DNA of 9,603 nt from NCBI GenBank assembly GCA_937966095.1, contig CALCKF010000058.1, positions 1-9,603 on the forward strand, written 5' to 3'. The notes beneath the pieces were generated by a model. The model was not told the origin of the DNA. It did not search any database and was given only the letters and a program-made list of their open reading frames with translations. The position numbers and the translations under genes are program-made. Shown one piece after another: positions 1 through 6,639 of this stretch (the stretch's first letter is position 1; every line of letters starts with the position of its first letter). The stretch comes from an uncultured Eubacterium sp. (GTDB taxonomy: Bacteria > Bacillota > Clostridia > Peptostreptococcales > Anaerovoracaceae).

Positions 1-1
1 C

Positions 2-1480
2 ATGGGACCTCTCGTTACAGCCCTTACACTGCAGACAACTGCAATGAGCGGATTCATGTTCATGGGAGGACCTGCAGAAGCCTACGCAATGGGTTACTTT
101 GCGATATTCTATGCAGTAGGAGACGCCGGAGGCGGACTGATAAACCTCACTGTGCTGGGAAGAAGGATGAGAAGACTTTCTCAGCTGCTGGATGCCATCT
201 CGCCTATCGAGTATCTTGAAAAAAGATATGAATCGATACCTGTTAAGGTCATCGCATGCATAATCGCAGTATTCGGGCTTGCATGCTATGTACTGGCTCA
301 GTTCCTGGCAACAGGAAAGACTCTTGTTACATTGTTTGGATTCCCTCTTGAAGCAGGTCTGGTTATCGGTGTGGCAGTAATTTTGTTCTATACATTTGTA
401 GGCGGATATTTTGCGGTAGCCTTTACGGATGTTATCCAGGGATTCATCATGATCGGTTCGATCATACTGGTATTCGTAAAGATGATGATGGATCTCGGAT
501 GGTTCGTCGGACTGAACGAGGCGCTGGCTGAAATAGATCCTACACTTCTCAGTGTTTGGGGAAAAGACAATATGTATGAAGGCGGATACGGTGTAATAGC
601 AGGTGCCGTAGGTATATATCTTGTGGGATATATGGGACTTCCTCACAGTGTAAACAAGCACATGGCCATGGGAAGCCCTAAGACAGCTAAGACTTCCGTA
701 ATATATGCTACTATCTGGACTCAGCTGTTCTGCTTCATCCCTTATTTCCTGGGTCTTGGCGGTCTGGTTATGTTCACTGCGGATCCTTCCGGACTCATAA
801 ACGGAGATCCTGAGCTTGTTATACCTTCGCTGACTGCACTTGAGTTCCCTGGAGTTATATCAGGTCTTATGCTCTGTGCTATAATGTCGGCTATCATGAG
901 TACTGTTGCAGCACTGATGCTGCTGATAGCCACTATCGTTTCCATCGACTTCTACAAGAGATGGATAAGGCCGGATGCAAGCGACAAGAGCGTCGTATTC
1001 GTATCAAAGGGTTCAATAATAGTTGTTGCTATCGTTGGTGTTATCATAGCCATACTGAATCCTCCGGGAGTATTCAGCCTGGTTGTGGATACATTCAGCT
1101 TCATGGGATGTGCGTTCCTGCCAAGCTATGTATGTGCTGTATGGTGGAAAAAGGCAAATGCGACGGGATCAGTCGTATCGATGATCGTGGGAGCTGCAAC
1201 TGTACAGGTATGGTCTCTTGGCGGACTCGATGTAGTAACAGGATGTCATCAGTTCTTTGTAGGAGCTGTGCTTTCATTCCTGGCAATGATAATATTCAGC
1301 AACTTCGGTAAGCCGACAAGCCCTGAAATGTGTGATCTGATGGAAAGAGCAAAAGGAAAGAAGATAGCTGTATCAAAGAAGGTGCAGGTTGCTTCGTCCA
1401 AGCACTTATCGACAGAAAACAAGGCTATCACTCAGTTCGTATTCAGCAAGAAGAGCGCTCTGGCCGGAGAAGTTTTATAG
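2..1480 (+). CDS. Sodium:solute symporter (SSS family), PanF/PutP-like, 5' end cut off
   Basis: This is a polytopic inner-membrane transporter that would import a small solute with Na+. The visible 492 residues start in the second half of the usual N-terminal region: the first residues (GPLVTALTLQTTAMSGF, then GGPAEAYAMG) align with the stretch that follows LGxRSxG in PutP and PanF, so about 40 residues lie upstream of the window and the first ATG is an internal Met. The family signature is seen at about residues 134-150 (GGYFAVAFTDVIQGFIM), followed by GLPHSVNKHMAMGSPK and the helix-8 stretch SAIMSTVAALMLL that carries a Na+-site Ser/Thr. The pattern is closer to pantothenate permease PanF than to PutP: the Na+-site Asp of PutP (SDMSG) is Ala here (TAMSG). 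The last 50 or so residues form a basic cytoplasmic tail. The family is clear, the substrate is not. Confidence 0.9.
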   Translation: MGPLVTALTLQTTAMSGFMFMGGPAEAYAMGYFAIFYAVGDAGGGLINLTVLGRRMRRLSQLLDAISPIEYLEKRYESIPVKVIACIIAVFGLACYVLAQFLATGKTLVTLFGFPLEAGLVIGVAVILFYTFVGGYFAVAFTDVIQGFIMIGSIILVFVKMMMDLGWFVGLNEALAEIDPTLLSVWGKDNMYEGGYGVIAGAVGIYLVGYMGLPHSVNKHMAMGSPKTAKTSVIYATIWTQLFCFIPYFLGLGGLVMFTADPSGLINGDPELVIPSLTALEFPGVISGLMLCAIMSAIMSTVAALMLLIATIVSIDFYKRWIRPDASDKSVVFVSKGSIIVVAIVGVIIAILNPPGVFSLVVDTFSFMGCAFLPSYVCAVWWKKANATGSVVSMIVGAATVQVWSLGGLDVVTGCHQFFVGAVLSFLAMIIFSNFGKPTSPEMCDLMERAKGKKIAVSKKVQVASSKHLSTENKAITQFVFSKKSALAGEVL

Positions 1481-1541
1481 GATCGTGAAATTGTATATAA
1501 CACCTCTATACATATACTATAAACTATAAAGAAAAGAACAT

Positions 1542-1583
1542 TACAGGTCTTCCGTTGATTATGATATTGACAGAAGACCTGTA
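1542..1583. other. Inverted repeat downstream of the symporter gene
   Basis: The arms ACAGGTCTTC (1543-1552) and GAAGACCTGT (1573-1582) are perfect complements, extended by one T-A pair, with a 20-base loop. There is no T-run on the plus side (ATTGTATATA follows), so it would be a weak intrinsic terminator for the symporter. The right arm falls in the spacer of the promoter at 1567-1596, so it may instead be an operator. The rest of 1481-1626 is AT-rich and shows nothing else. Confidence 0.5.
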
Positions 1584-1596
1584 TTGTATATACAAT
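1567..1596 (+). promoter_or_regulatory. Sigma-A-type promoter for the gene at 1627
   Basis: TTGACA at 1567-1572, an 18-base spacer and TACAAT at 1591-1596 give a perfect -35 and a five-of-six -10. Transcription would start near 1603, leaving a leader of about 25 bases that contains the ribosome site. The -10 lies within a perfect 14-base palindrome, ATTGTATATACAAT (1583-1596). Confidence 0.65.
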
Positions 1597-1626
1597 AAAT
1601 CTGATATACGAAGGGAATGCTGCACT

Positions 1627-2211
1627 ATGATCAAAACAAAAATCCTAAAACCGGGATATGATGAAAAAGAAGCTCTGCTTATGCTTCTGCGTACAGATCC
1701 CAATCTGGATCTGCAGGATATAGATGAGGTGTATTATCCTTATATGCGTCTCAGGTATCTGATAAATGTAGGCAAAGGTAAGAGGATAAAGAAGCTCAGC
1801 AAGCTTTCCGACTGCATAATAGACCGGGTATCAGGTTCGACATATGAGTCTAAGGGGGAACCGGAATTCGAGGATGTGGAGATACCGGATGATATAGCGC
1901 TTGAGATAAATGTTTCGGAAAATGAATGCTATGATATAGGACATTCCTTTACACTGAAGCAGTATATCGGTAAAGCCAAGTTGATGATGGTTCCCAAGAT
2001 GCAGATAATCGAGGAAGATATTTTCTATAAAAAATTTTATATAGTAAAATGCCTTGATCAGGAAGGATATGTATATTATATATTGGTTGATGCTGTTGAC
2101 GGGGGAATATCGGTCCTGGATCACGAAAAGCATATTGAGGATCTGGCCAAAGAAGGGCGCCTTGAAGAAGCAGAGAATCTGCTGGAAACAATGGACAGTA
2201 AAAATGAGTAG
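1627..2211 (+). CDS. Hypothetical protein, 194 aa, with two YxxY/VDxVxG-like halves
   Basis: I do not recognise this protein. The start chosen is ATG 1627, preceded by GAAGGGA about ten bases upstream and placed right for the promoter at 1567-1596; an in-frame ATG at 1555 would lie upstream of that promoter. The protein is soluble and acidic overall, with no signal peptide or membrane segment. It seems to have two similar halves. Residues 35-70 hold EVYYPYMRLRYLINV and end in DCIIDRVSG; residues 131-162 hold FYKKFYIVKCL and end in ILVDAVDGG. In each, an aromatic strand leads to a hydrophobic strand and a (V/I)D-x-V-x-G turn, a pattern like PepSY-type or other small beta modules. The C-terminus (164-190) is a charged helix, EDLAKEGRLEEAENLLE. 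It stands alone between its own promoter and terminator, so context gives no role. Confidence 0.8.
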   Translation: MIKTKILKPGYDEKEALLMLLRTDPNLDLQDIDEVYYPYMRLRYLINVGKGKRIKKLSKLSDCIIDRVSGSTYESKGEPEFEDVEIPDDIALEINVSENECYDIGHSFTLKQYIGKAKLMMVPKMQIIEEDIFYKKFYIVKCLDQEGYVYYILVDAVDGGISVLDHEKHIEDLAKEGRLEEAENLLETMDSKNE

Positions 2212-2245
2212 AAAAAATCGGCAGGTTTATGACTGCCGATTTTTT
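2212..2245. terminator. Strong bidirectional intrinsic terminator
   Basis: It begins directly after the stop codon at 2209-2211. A perfect 13-bp stem, AAAAAATCGGCAG (2212-2224) with CTGCCGATTTTTT (2233-2245), closes an 8-base loop. It has a T6 tail on the plus strand, and the A6 on the left gives a T6 tail on the minus strand. It separates the unknown gene from the operon that follows. Confidence 0.92.
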
Positions 2246-2265
2246 CTGCTTATATACATATACCC

Positions 2266-2294
2266 TTGCTGGCATTGTGTGTTTTTGATATAGT
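2266..2294 (+). promoter_or_regulatory. Promoter of the NAT-MATE operon
   Basis: TTGCTG (2266-2271), a 17-base spacer and TATAGT (2289-2294), with TG one base upstream of the -10 (TGATATAGT), give an extended -10 promoter. It lies between the terminator at 2212-2245 and the start at 2320, so the leader is only about 20 bases. Confidence 0.6.
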
Positions 2295-2319
2295 ATTCAT
2301 ATCGAGGCAGGTGAGAAAG

Positions 2320-3162
2320 ATGTGCAGCACTTATGAAAGCATTAACGGAAAATCCATGACAGAACAGCAGATAAAGCTTTATATGGACAGGCTGGAAACT
2401 GAAAGACCTGAAAAACCTGATCTGAAAAGCCTTACCGAGCTGCAGCGCGCTCATATATGCCACATACCGTTTGAGAATCTGGATATAATAGAAGGAATAC
2501 CGATATCCCTTGACAGGGAAGCTTTGTTTGAAAAAATCATAATAAGGAAGCGTGGAGGGGTGTGCTCTGAACTTAATACCCTGTATAACTGGCTGCTCGA
2601 GTCTGTCGGATACAGTCCTGTAAGCTACATGTCCAGAATAATAGCCAAAACAGCGCCGGTCCAGCATAAGAGCCACAGGATAATGGCAGTATGCATAAAC
2701 GGAGAGAAATATATAACTGATGTAGGGTTCAATTATGAACATCATCGTATACCGGTAAAGCTGGAGGAGGGGATTGTTCAGGATGACGGAGAATGCAGGT
2801 ACAGATTCACAAGAGACGATGTGTTCGGATGGATATTGTGGCAGGATAGGCCGGCAATGGGATGGAGAAAAAAAATAAGCTTTACAGAGGATCCGTGTAT
2901 AGATATAGATCTGATACCGGCGACATTTTATGCGGAAAATCATAAAAATTCTGCGATAAATAAATTTGCAAAGGTGTCTCTTCATATAGACGGGACCTTT
3001 TACGCTATAAGGTCGGGACAGTTTTTGAAAGAAACGGGTGGAGTCGAACATCTGATAGAAAGACTGGATTCAAAGGACCGTGAAGATGAGATACTTAGAG
3101 AAGTATTCTCACTGACTAATGAGATATCGGGATATACGGAGGATATACAGAAGGAGAAATAA
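2320..3162 (+). CDS. Arylamine N-acetyltransferase (NAT, Acetyltransf_2 family)
   Basis: This is a cytoplasmic enzyme that moves acetyl from acetyl-CoA to aromatic amines and hydrazines through a Cys-His-Asp triad. All three residues are visible: Cys82 in RGGVCSELN, His119 in SHRIMAV and Asp134 in YITDVGF. Their spacing matches the family (37 and 15 residues). The conserved N-terminal HIPFENLD is at 48-55. At 280 aa the length is normal for NAT. ATG 2320 is preferred because AGGTGAG stands just upstream at proper distance. ATG 2356 (MTEQQ) is an alternative that would give Cys70/His107/Asp122, closely matching bacterial NAT numbering, but it has only a weak ribosome site. It is the first gene of a four-gene operon; its last codons contain the AAGGAG ribosome site of the next gene. 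The natural substrate is unknown. NAT homologues can also act in secondary metabolism. Confidence 0.93.
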   Translation: MCSTYESINGKSMTEQQIKLYMDRLETERPEKPDLKSLTELQRAHICHIPFENLDIIEGIPISLDREALFEKIIIRKRGGVCSELNTLYNWLLESVGYSPVSYMSRIIAKTAPVQHKSHRIMAVCINGEKYITDVGFNYEHHRIPVKLEEGIVQDDGECRYRFTRDDVFGWILWQDRPAMGWRKKISFTEDPCIDIDLIPATFYAENHKNSAINKFAKVSLHIDGTFYAIRSGQFLKETGGVEHLIERLDSKDREDEILREVFSLTNEISGYTEDIQKEK

Positions 3163-3167
3163 AAAGG

Positions 3168-3956
3168 ATGGATTATCAAGTAGCTGCTGAAATGCAGGCA
3201 ATATGTACAGGTGAAAGAAGATCGCTGACCAGAGGGCAGATCGCTTCAGAGGTGATAGACCTTAAGAAAGCAACAAAAGGTTTCAAGCCTGAGATGGTAG
3301 AAAAATGTACGGAGTTTTATAACAGACTTATATCTGACAATGAGACAAAACTGTATGATGTAGATATGCTTATGGATGAATCCGAAGCTGTGAAATCGGA
3401 ATTTGAGCGATTCATAAGAGATAACAGAGGAAACGATATGTTCCGGGCTCTTTATGATGATATCGGAGAGTTTTTCAAGGTGCCTCCTTTCGAGGGACTT
3501 GACAATGTAGAATACGGCGTTCATGAAGTATGTGTTTTTTCGGTACTTGAATATTTTGCATGGAAGTTAATGCAGGGATACGATCATGAGGGGTGCCGTG
3601 CCGAATACAGAGACAGTATTGCAGACAGGACGTATGATGAAGTTGCTGACAAGTGGATAAAGGTATACGATGATCTGCAGCGCAGATATGAAGAATTCGT
3701 TTACGATATGGAAGAAGACATTTCTCTGAGAAAAAAACTGACATGCTGCTGCATAGTTGCTGTTGCGGCCATAAGGGATCAGGATCAGTTTTCTCTTGAT
3801 ATGGTTCAATCAAGTGCCGAGAAAAAAGCTGAAAAAATAGTTGCTTCGCGCATTGATGACACATATAGAGAAGGAGAAAGTGATTTTACCGATAATGTTG
3901 TCAGATTATTCGACTTTGTGTTTGCACATGTGAGGGATTTTAACCGGAAACAGTGA
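3168..3956 (+). CDS. Hypothetical helical protein, 262 aa, in the NAT-MATE operon
   Basis: I do not recognise a family. Start ATG 3168 follows AAGGAG at 3151-3156 and an AAAAGG directly before it. Only five bases separate it from the NAT stop, and its TGA overlaps the ATG of the next gene, so it is almost surely co-translated. The protein is acidic and predicted mostly helical, rich in Asp/Glu/Tyr/Phe, with no signal peptide. Visible landmarks are a basic N-terminal patch (GERRSLTRGQ, 15-24), a central segment FFKVPPFEG (102-110), then GVHEVCVFSVLEYFAW (117-132). A short hydrophobic stretch with three adjacent Cys (LTCCCIVAVAAI, 191-202) follows, and the helical end is RLFDFVFAHVRDF. The hydrophobic stretch is too short to be a convincing membrane segment and is more likely a buried helix. 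Its function could be accessory to the NAT or the DNA-repair protein beside it; this is only context. Confidence 0.8.
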   Translation: MDYQVAAEMQAICTGERRSLTRGQIASEVIDLKKATKGFKPEMVEKCTEFYNRLISDNETKLYDVDMLMDESEAVKSEFERFIRDNRGNDMFRALYDDIGEFFKVPPFEGLDNVEYGVHEVCVFSVLEYFAWKLMQGYDHEGCRAEYRDSIADRTYDEVADKWIKVYDDLQRRYEEFVYDMEEDISLRKKLTCCCIVAVAAIRDQDQFSLDMVQSSAEKKAEKIVASRIDDTYREGESDFTDNVVRLFDFVFAHVRDFNRKQ

Positions 3957-4264
3957 TGAAAAAGGTTTTGGATCATGAATTGTTATATGAGATATTATCT
4001 GTAGTGGAAGAAATACCTCCGGGAAGAGTAGCCACATACGGCCAGATAGCGCGTATGATAGGAAGAGAGCGCAATGCCCGTCTTGTGGGAAGAGCTCTCG
4101 GCATGGCGGATATGTACGGAGAATATCCATGTCATCGTGTTGTGGATCATTCAGGGCGACTTGTTCCGGGATGGACTGAACAGAGGGAACTTCTCATCAA
4201 AGAAGGGATACCAATGAAAGATGAACGGCATGTAGATATAAGAAAATGTTTGTGGAAGGAATAG
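3956..4264 (+). CDS. MGMT-family DNA-binding domain protein, Atl1-like (COG3695 type), Cys retained
   Basis: This is a 102-residue protein made only of the MGMT DNA-binding and active-site domain; the N-terminal ribonuclease-like domain of full MGMT/Ogt is absent. Seen are PPGRVATYGQIARMIG (21-36) with the base-flipping Tyr28, the helix-turn-helix part ARLVGRALG (41-49) with Arg residues, and the active-site motif YPCHRVV with Cys59. Downstream, VPGWTEQRELLIKEGI replaces the usual MGMT GYxGG stretch, as in stand-alone Atl1-like proteins, and the end (VDIRKCLW) is also typical of them. Classic Atl proteins have Trp in place of the Cys, so this one might still accept an alkyl group. ATG 3956 overlaps the previous stop (TGATG), pointing to translational coupling; GTG 3953 is an alternative start giving one more residue. 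Confidence 0.88.
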   Translation: MKKVLDHELLYEILSVVEEIPPGRVATYGQIARMIGRERNARLVGRALGMADMYGEYPCHRVVDHSGRLVPGWTEQRELLIKEGIPMKDERHVDIRKCLWKE

Positions 4265-4277
4265 AGCGGTCAGGAAA

Positions 4278-5633
4278 ATGTCAAATATTCAAACACTGGA
4301 AAATAACGAGAACAAAATGGGGACGAAACCGATACTGCAGCTGATTTTCAGTATGTCGATACCTCCCCTGTGTTCAATGTTCATGCAGTACACGTATAAT
4401 TTTGTGGACTGTATTTTTGTTGCATGGATAAGTGAAGATGCTCTTACGGCAGTATCTCTTTCCTTTCCTCTGACTACACTCATGCTGGCATTTTCCATAG
4501 GTACAGGTGTAGGAATAAATGTCCTCATAGCCCGTTACCTAGGGAAAAAGGATCAGGAGGCGGCAGATGATATGGTAACTCATGGATTGATATTGTCGTT
4601 TCTGTTCGGTACTTTTCTGAATATAATCGCATTGATGATCATGAAGCCTTATTTCAACGCTTTTATAGAGGATAAGGCCATATATGAACTTTGCATGGAT
4701 TACATGTGGATATGTGCTTTCATGCAGATACCCAACATGGTACATATAGCGATACAGAAGATCATACAGGGAACAGGGAATATGCTGGCGCCTATGGGGT
4801 TCCAGATCGCCGGTGTGCTATTGAACTTCATACTTGATCCTGTTCTTATTTTCGGAATAGGGCCTTTTCCGGAAATGGGCATAGAAGGTGCTGCTGTTTC
4901 TACTGTACTGGGATATACTCTGTCTATGCTGCTGGCATTTTATGTATTGATATTTACGAAGCAGAAAGTACGCATAAAGGTGAGAGGCTTTAAACTCGAT
5001 CCCCGAATTTTTATTGAGATATTCAGGATAGGCATGCCTTCGTTTATCATGAATGCGCTGGGAGCATTAATGGTAACCTTCGCAAATATGTTCCTGATAG
5101 CTTACTCAACTACTGCTGTAGCATTTTTTGGCGCATATTTCAAAGCTCAGCAGATGGTGGTAATGACAGTAAACGGTCTTATACAGGGGTGTATACCTAT
5201 TATGAGCTTTAATTACGGGGCAAGAAACAGAGAGCGGCTTCAGAAGACTTTCTTCTATGGCACTGTGATCGGCATTGTGATGATGGGGGTTGGAGGAGCA
5301 GTGCTGTCTGTTTTCCCTGCATATGTCCTGAAAATATTCATGGCCTCAGATGAAATGCTGGTATTCGGGATACCTGCTCTGAGGATAATGGCATCAAGCT
5401 ATGTGTTCAACGGCTTTGCAACTATGGTTGCATCATATATGCAGTCAATAAACAGGATCGGTTACAGCATATTCATCAATCTGATGAGACAGCTGATAGC
5501 TCTGCTGGCCTGTATGTGGATATTTACGAGATTTATGGGAATGACAGGCGTATGGACAGCTTTTCCTGCAGCAGAAATAATAACATGTATTTGCTGTATT
5601 TACATATTGAAGAAATATACGGCAAAACCGTGA
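4278..5633 (+). CDS. MATE family multidrug/toxin efflux transporter
   Basis: This is an inner-membrane antiporter that exports cationic drugs or metabolites in exchange for Na+ or H+. The 451-residue length and the run of about 12 hydrophobic segments in two similar halves fit the family. Landmarks are the N-terminal MGTKPILQLIFSMSIPP (14-30), with the Pro pair in helix 1, VDCIFVAWISEDALTAVSL (43-61), GTGVGINVLIARYLGKKD (75-92) and, at the start of the second half, IFRIGMPSFIMNALGALM. The sequence looks like the MepA-type branch seen in Gram-positives. Start ATG 4278 has AGGAAA just upstream; Met14 (4317) is possible but has no clear ribosome site. It is the last gene of the operon, 13 bases after the Atl1-like gene, and ends before the terminator at 5652-5693. 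Substrate unknown; the NAT at the head of the operon suggests aromatic amines or their acetylated products, by inference. Confidence 0.93.
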   Translation: MSNIQTLENNENKMGTKPILQLIFSMSIPPLCSMFMQYTYNFVDCIFVAWISEDALTAVSLSFPLTTLMLAFSIGTGVGINVLIARYLGKKDQEAADDMVTHGLILSFLFGTFLNIIALMIMKPYFNAFIEDKAIYELCMDYMWICAFMQIPNMVHIAIQKIIQGTGNMLAPMGFQIAGVLLNFILDPVLIFGIGPFPEMGIEGAAVSTVLGYTLSMLLAFYVLIFTKQKVRIKVRGFKLDPRIFIEIFRIGMPSFIMNALGALMVTFANMFLIAYSTTAVAFFGAYFKAQQMVVMTVNGLIQGCIPIMSFNYGARNRERLQKTFFYGTVIGIVMMGVGGAVLSVFPAYVLKIFMASDEMLVFGIPALRIMASSYVFNGFATMVASYMQSINRIGYSIFINLMRQLIALLACMWIFTRFMGMTGVWTAFPAAEIITCICCIYILKKYTAKP

Positions 5634-5651
5634 AGGGGATTGTTACGGATG

Positions 5652-5693
5652 AAAAAACACCTGTGGCTATTATGATATACCCATCAGGTGTTT
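5652..5693. terminator. Shared terminator between MATE and Mop genes
   Basis: The arms AAACACCTG (5655-5663) and CAGGTGTTT (5685-5693) pair perfectly; TGG (5664-5666) with CCA (5681-5683) extend the stem past one bulged base. On the minus strand the arm is followed by T6 (from A6 at 5652-5657), a good tail for the Mop gene. On the plus strand the tail TTTATATT is weaker. The two genes converge on it. Confidence 0.8.
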
Positions 5694-5725
5694 ATATTGC
5701 GGAAATTATATCAAAGCTAAAATTA

Positions 5726-5935
5726 TCAGTCTATTGCTACCATGACGGAGGTGGATTTGATTACAGCATAGGCAGGCTTGCCTACTTCAAGCCCCAGTTC
5801 TTTGATTGCAGCCATTGAGATGGTTGCACTTATTATGTTGCCGCCGCCTATATCGATTTTAACGATGCCGTTTACGGCGCCTTCATTGATTTCCTTTACG
5901 GTTCCCTTTATCTGGTTTCTCGCACTTAATTTCAT
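5726..5935 (-). CDS. Molybdenum-pterin/molybdate-binding Mop (TOBE) domain protein, molbindin type
   Basis: This is a 69-residue protein consisting of a single Mop/TOBE domain. Such proteins form oligomers that bind molybdate or tungstate in the cytoplasm for storage or homeostasis. The family pattern is clear: SARNQIKGTVK at 4-14, GAVNGIVKIDIGGG at 19-32, SATIS at 36-40, and the closing strand AYAVIKSTSVMVA at 55-67. The start is set by AAGGAGG eight bases upstream (complement of 5944-5949); an upstream in-frame ATG giving 101 residues lies before the promoter and has no ribosome site. It is transcribed alone, convergent with the MATE gene and divergent from the macro-domain gene. No ModABC transporter or molybdoenzyme gene is present in this window, so its partner lies elsewhere. 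Confidence 0.9.
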   Translation of the reverse strand: MKLSARNQIKGTVKEINEGAVNGIVKIDIGGGNIISATISMAAIKELGLEVGKPAYAVIKSTSVMVAID

Positions 5936-5965
5936 AGTCTTGTCCTCCTTTTTAATTTTATCTCT

Positions 5966-5994
5966 GGTATAACATATATGTGTATAAAAATCAA
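5966..5994 (-). promoter_or_regulatory. Promoter of the Mop gene
   Basis: Read on the minus strand: TTGATT (complement of 5989-5994), a 17-base spacer and TATACC (complement of 5966-5971), with an upstream TG (TGTTATACC) making an extended -10. The spacer contains the palindrome ACATATATGT. The distance to the start codon is about 30 bases. Confidence 0.5.
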
Positions 5995-6049
5995 GGGAAT
6001 TTAACATTAAAACAGGATCTGTAAAAATCACATAACAGGGATCAGATAA

Positions 6050-6078
6050 TTGATAAAGATTTTAATAAAGTGTATAAT
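6050..6078 (+). promoter_or_regulatory. Strong sigma-A-type promoter of the macro-domain gene
   Basis: TTGATA (6050-6055), a 17-base spacer and a consensus TATAAT (6073-6078). The start point would be near 6085, giving a leader of about 70 bases before ATG 6155. In that leader TCATTTC (6112-6118) can pair with GAAATGA (6139-6145), which touches the ribosome site; the pairing is only 7 bp, so regulation by it is uncertain. The rest of the 5936-6154 gap holds the divergent Mop promoter. Confidence 0.7.
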
Positions 6079-6154
6079 TCAAAGGAAAAATGATTTTTCA
6101 TGTTATCGATATCATTTCTTAAAAACTGAACTGATATGGAAATGAGGTGAATCA

Positions 6155-6613
6155 ATGTCCTTTTATATAATAAATGGAGACGTAACAAAAATGGAGACCG
6201 ATGCCGTGGTAAATGCCGCAAATCCGCAGCTGTCAAGAGGCGGTGGTGTGTGCGGAGCCATATTTGCAGCAGCTGGCTCTCATCAGCTTGATAAGGAATG
6301 CCGTGATCTCGCACCGTGTCCTGTGGGACATGCCGTTATAACGGACGGTTATGCTTTGCCGGCAGAATATATAGTACATGCTGTAGGGCCGATATGGCAT
6401 GGAGGTGAATACGGGGAAGCTGAACTGCTTCATGACGCGTATATCAATTCCCTGAGGATCGCATGGGACAAAGGCTGCAGATCTATAGCATTTCCCCTGA
6501 TATCATCAGGTATATACGGTTATCCTAAGAAAGAAGCCATGGATGTGGCAAAAAAGTCTATCGGTGAGTTTCTGGAAAAATATGATATGGATGTATATCT
6601 TGTTTTGTTTTAA
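6155..6613 (+). CDS. Macro-domain protein (ADP-ribose binding / deacetylase-like), short form
   Basis: This is a cytoplasmic protein of the MacroD/YmdB type, which binds ADP-ribose and often removes ADP-ribose or O-acetyl groups. Motifs in order: GDVT (8-11), NAAN (20-23), RGGGVCGAIFAAAG (28-41), HAVGPIW (75-81) and the phosphate-binding loop LISSGIYGYP (115-124). Two points are odd. The usual GGGVDGAIH carries Cys33 where the Asp stands and Phe37 where the His stands; the Asp is catalytic in MacroD-type hydrolases. The protein also stops at VYLVLF (147-152), the last core strand, about 20 residues short of E. coli YmdB, and no continuation is visible in other frames. Start ATG 6155 follows GAGGTGA at 6144-6150. 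It is the first gene of a rightward set and lies 26 bases before the ZIP gene, with no terminator between them. Binding may be retained even if catalysis is altered. Confidence 0.92.
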   Translation: MSFYIINGDVTKMETDAVVNAANPQLSRGGGVCGAIFAAAGSHQLDKECRDLAPCPVGHAVITDGYALPAEYIVHAVGPIWHGGEYGEAELLHDAYINSLRIAWDKGCRSIAFPLISSGIYGYPKKEAMDVAKKSIGEFLEKYDMDVYLVLF

Positions 6614-6639
6614 ATATATGATATCAAAAGGGGAACAAA

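Noticed and set aside
2227..3051. 274-codon open frame on the minus strand opposite the NAT gene
   Set aside because: It lies antisense to a gene with an intact catalytic triad, reads through the terminator at 2212-2245, and its product (rich in Tyr, Ile, Arg, His) resembles no protein; it reflects the ATA/TAT-rich codon use of the sense gene.
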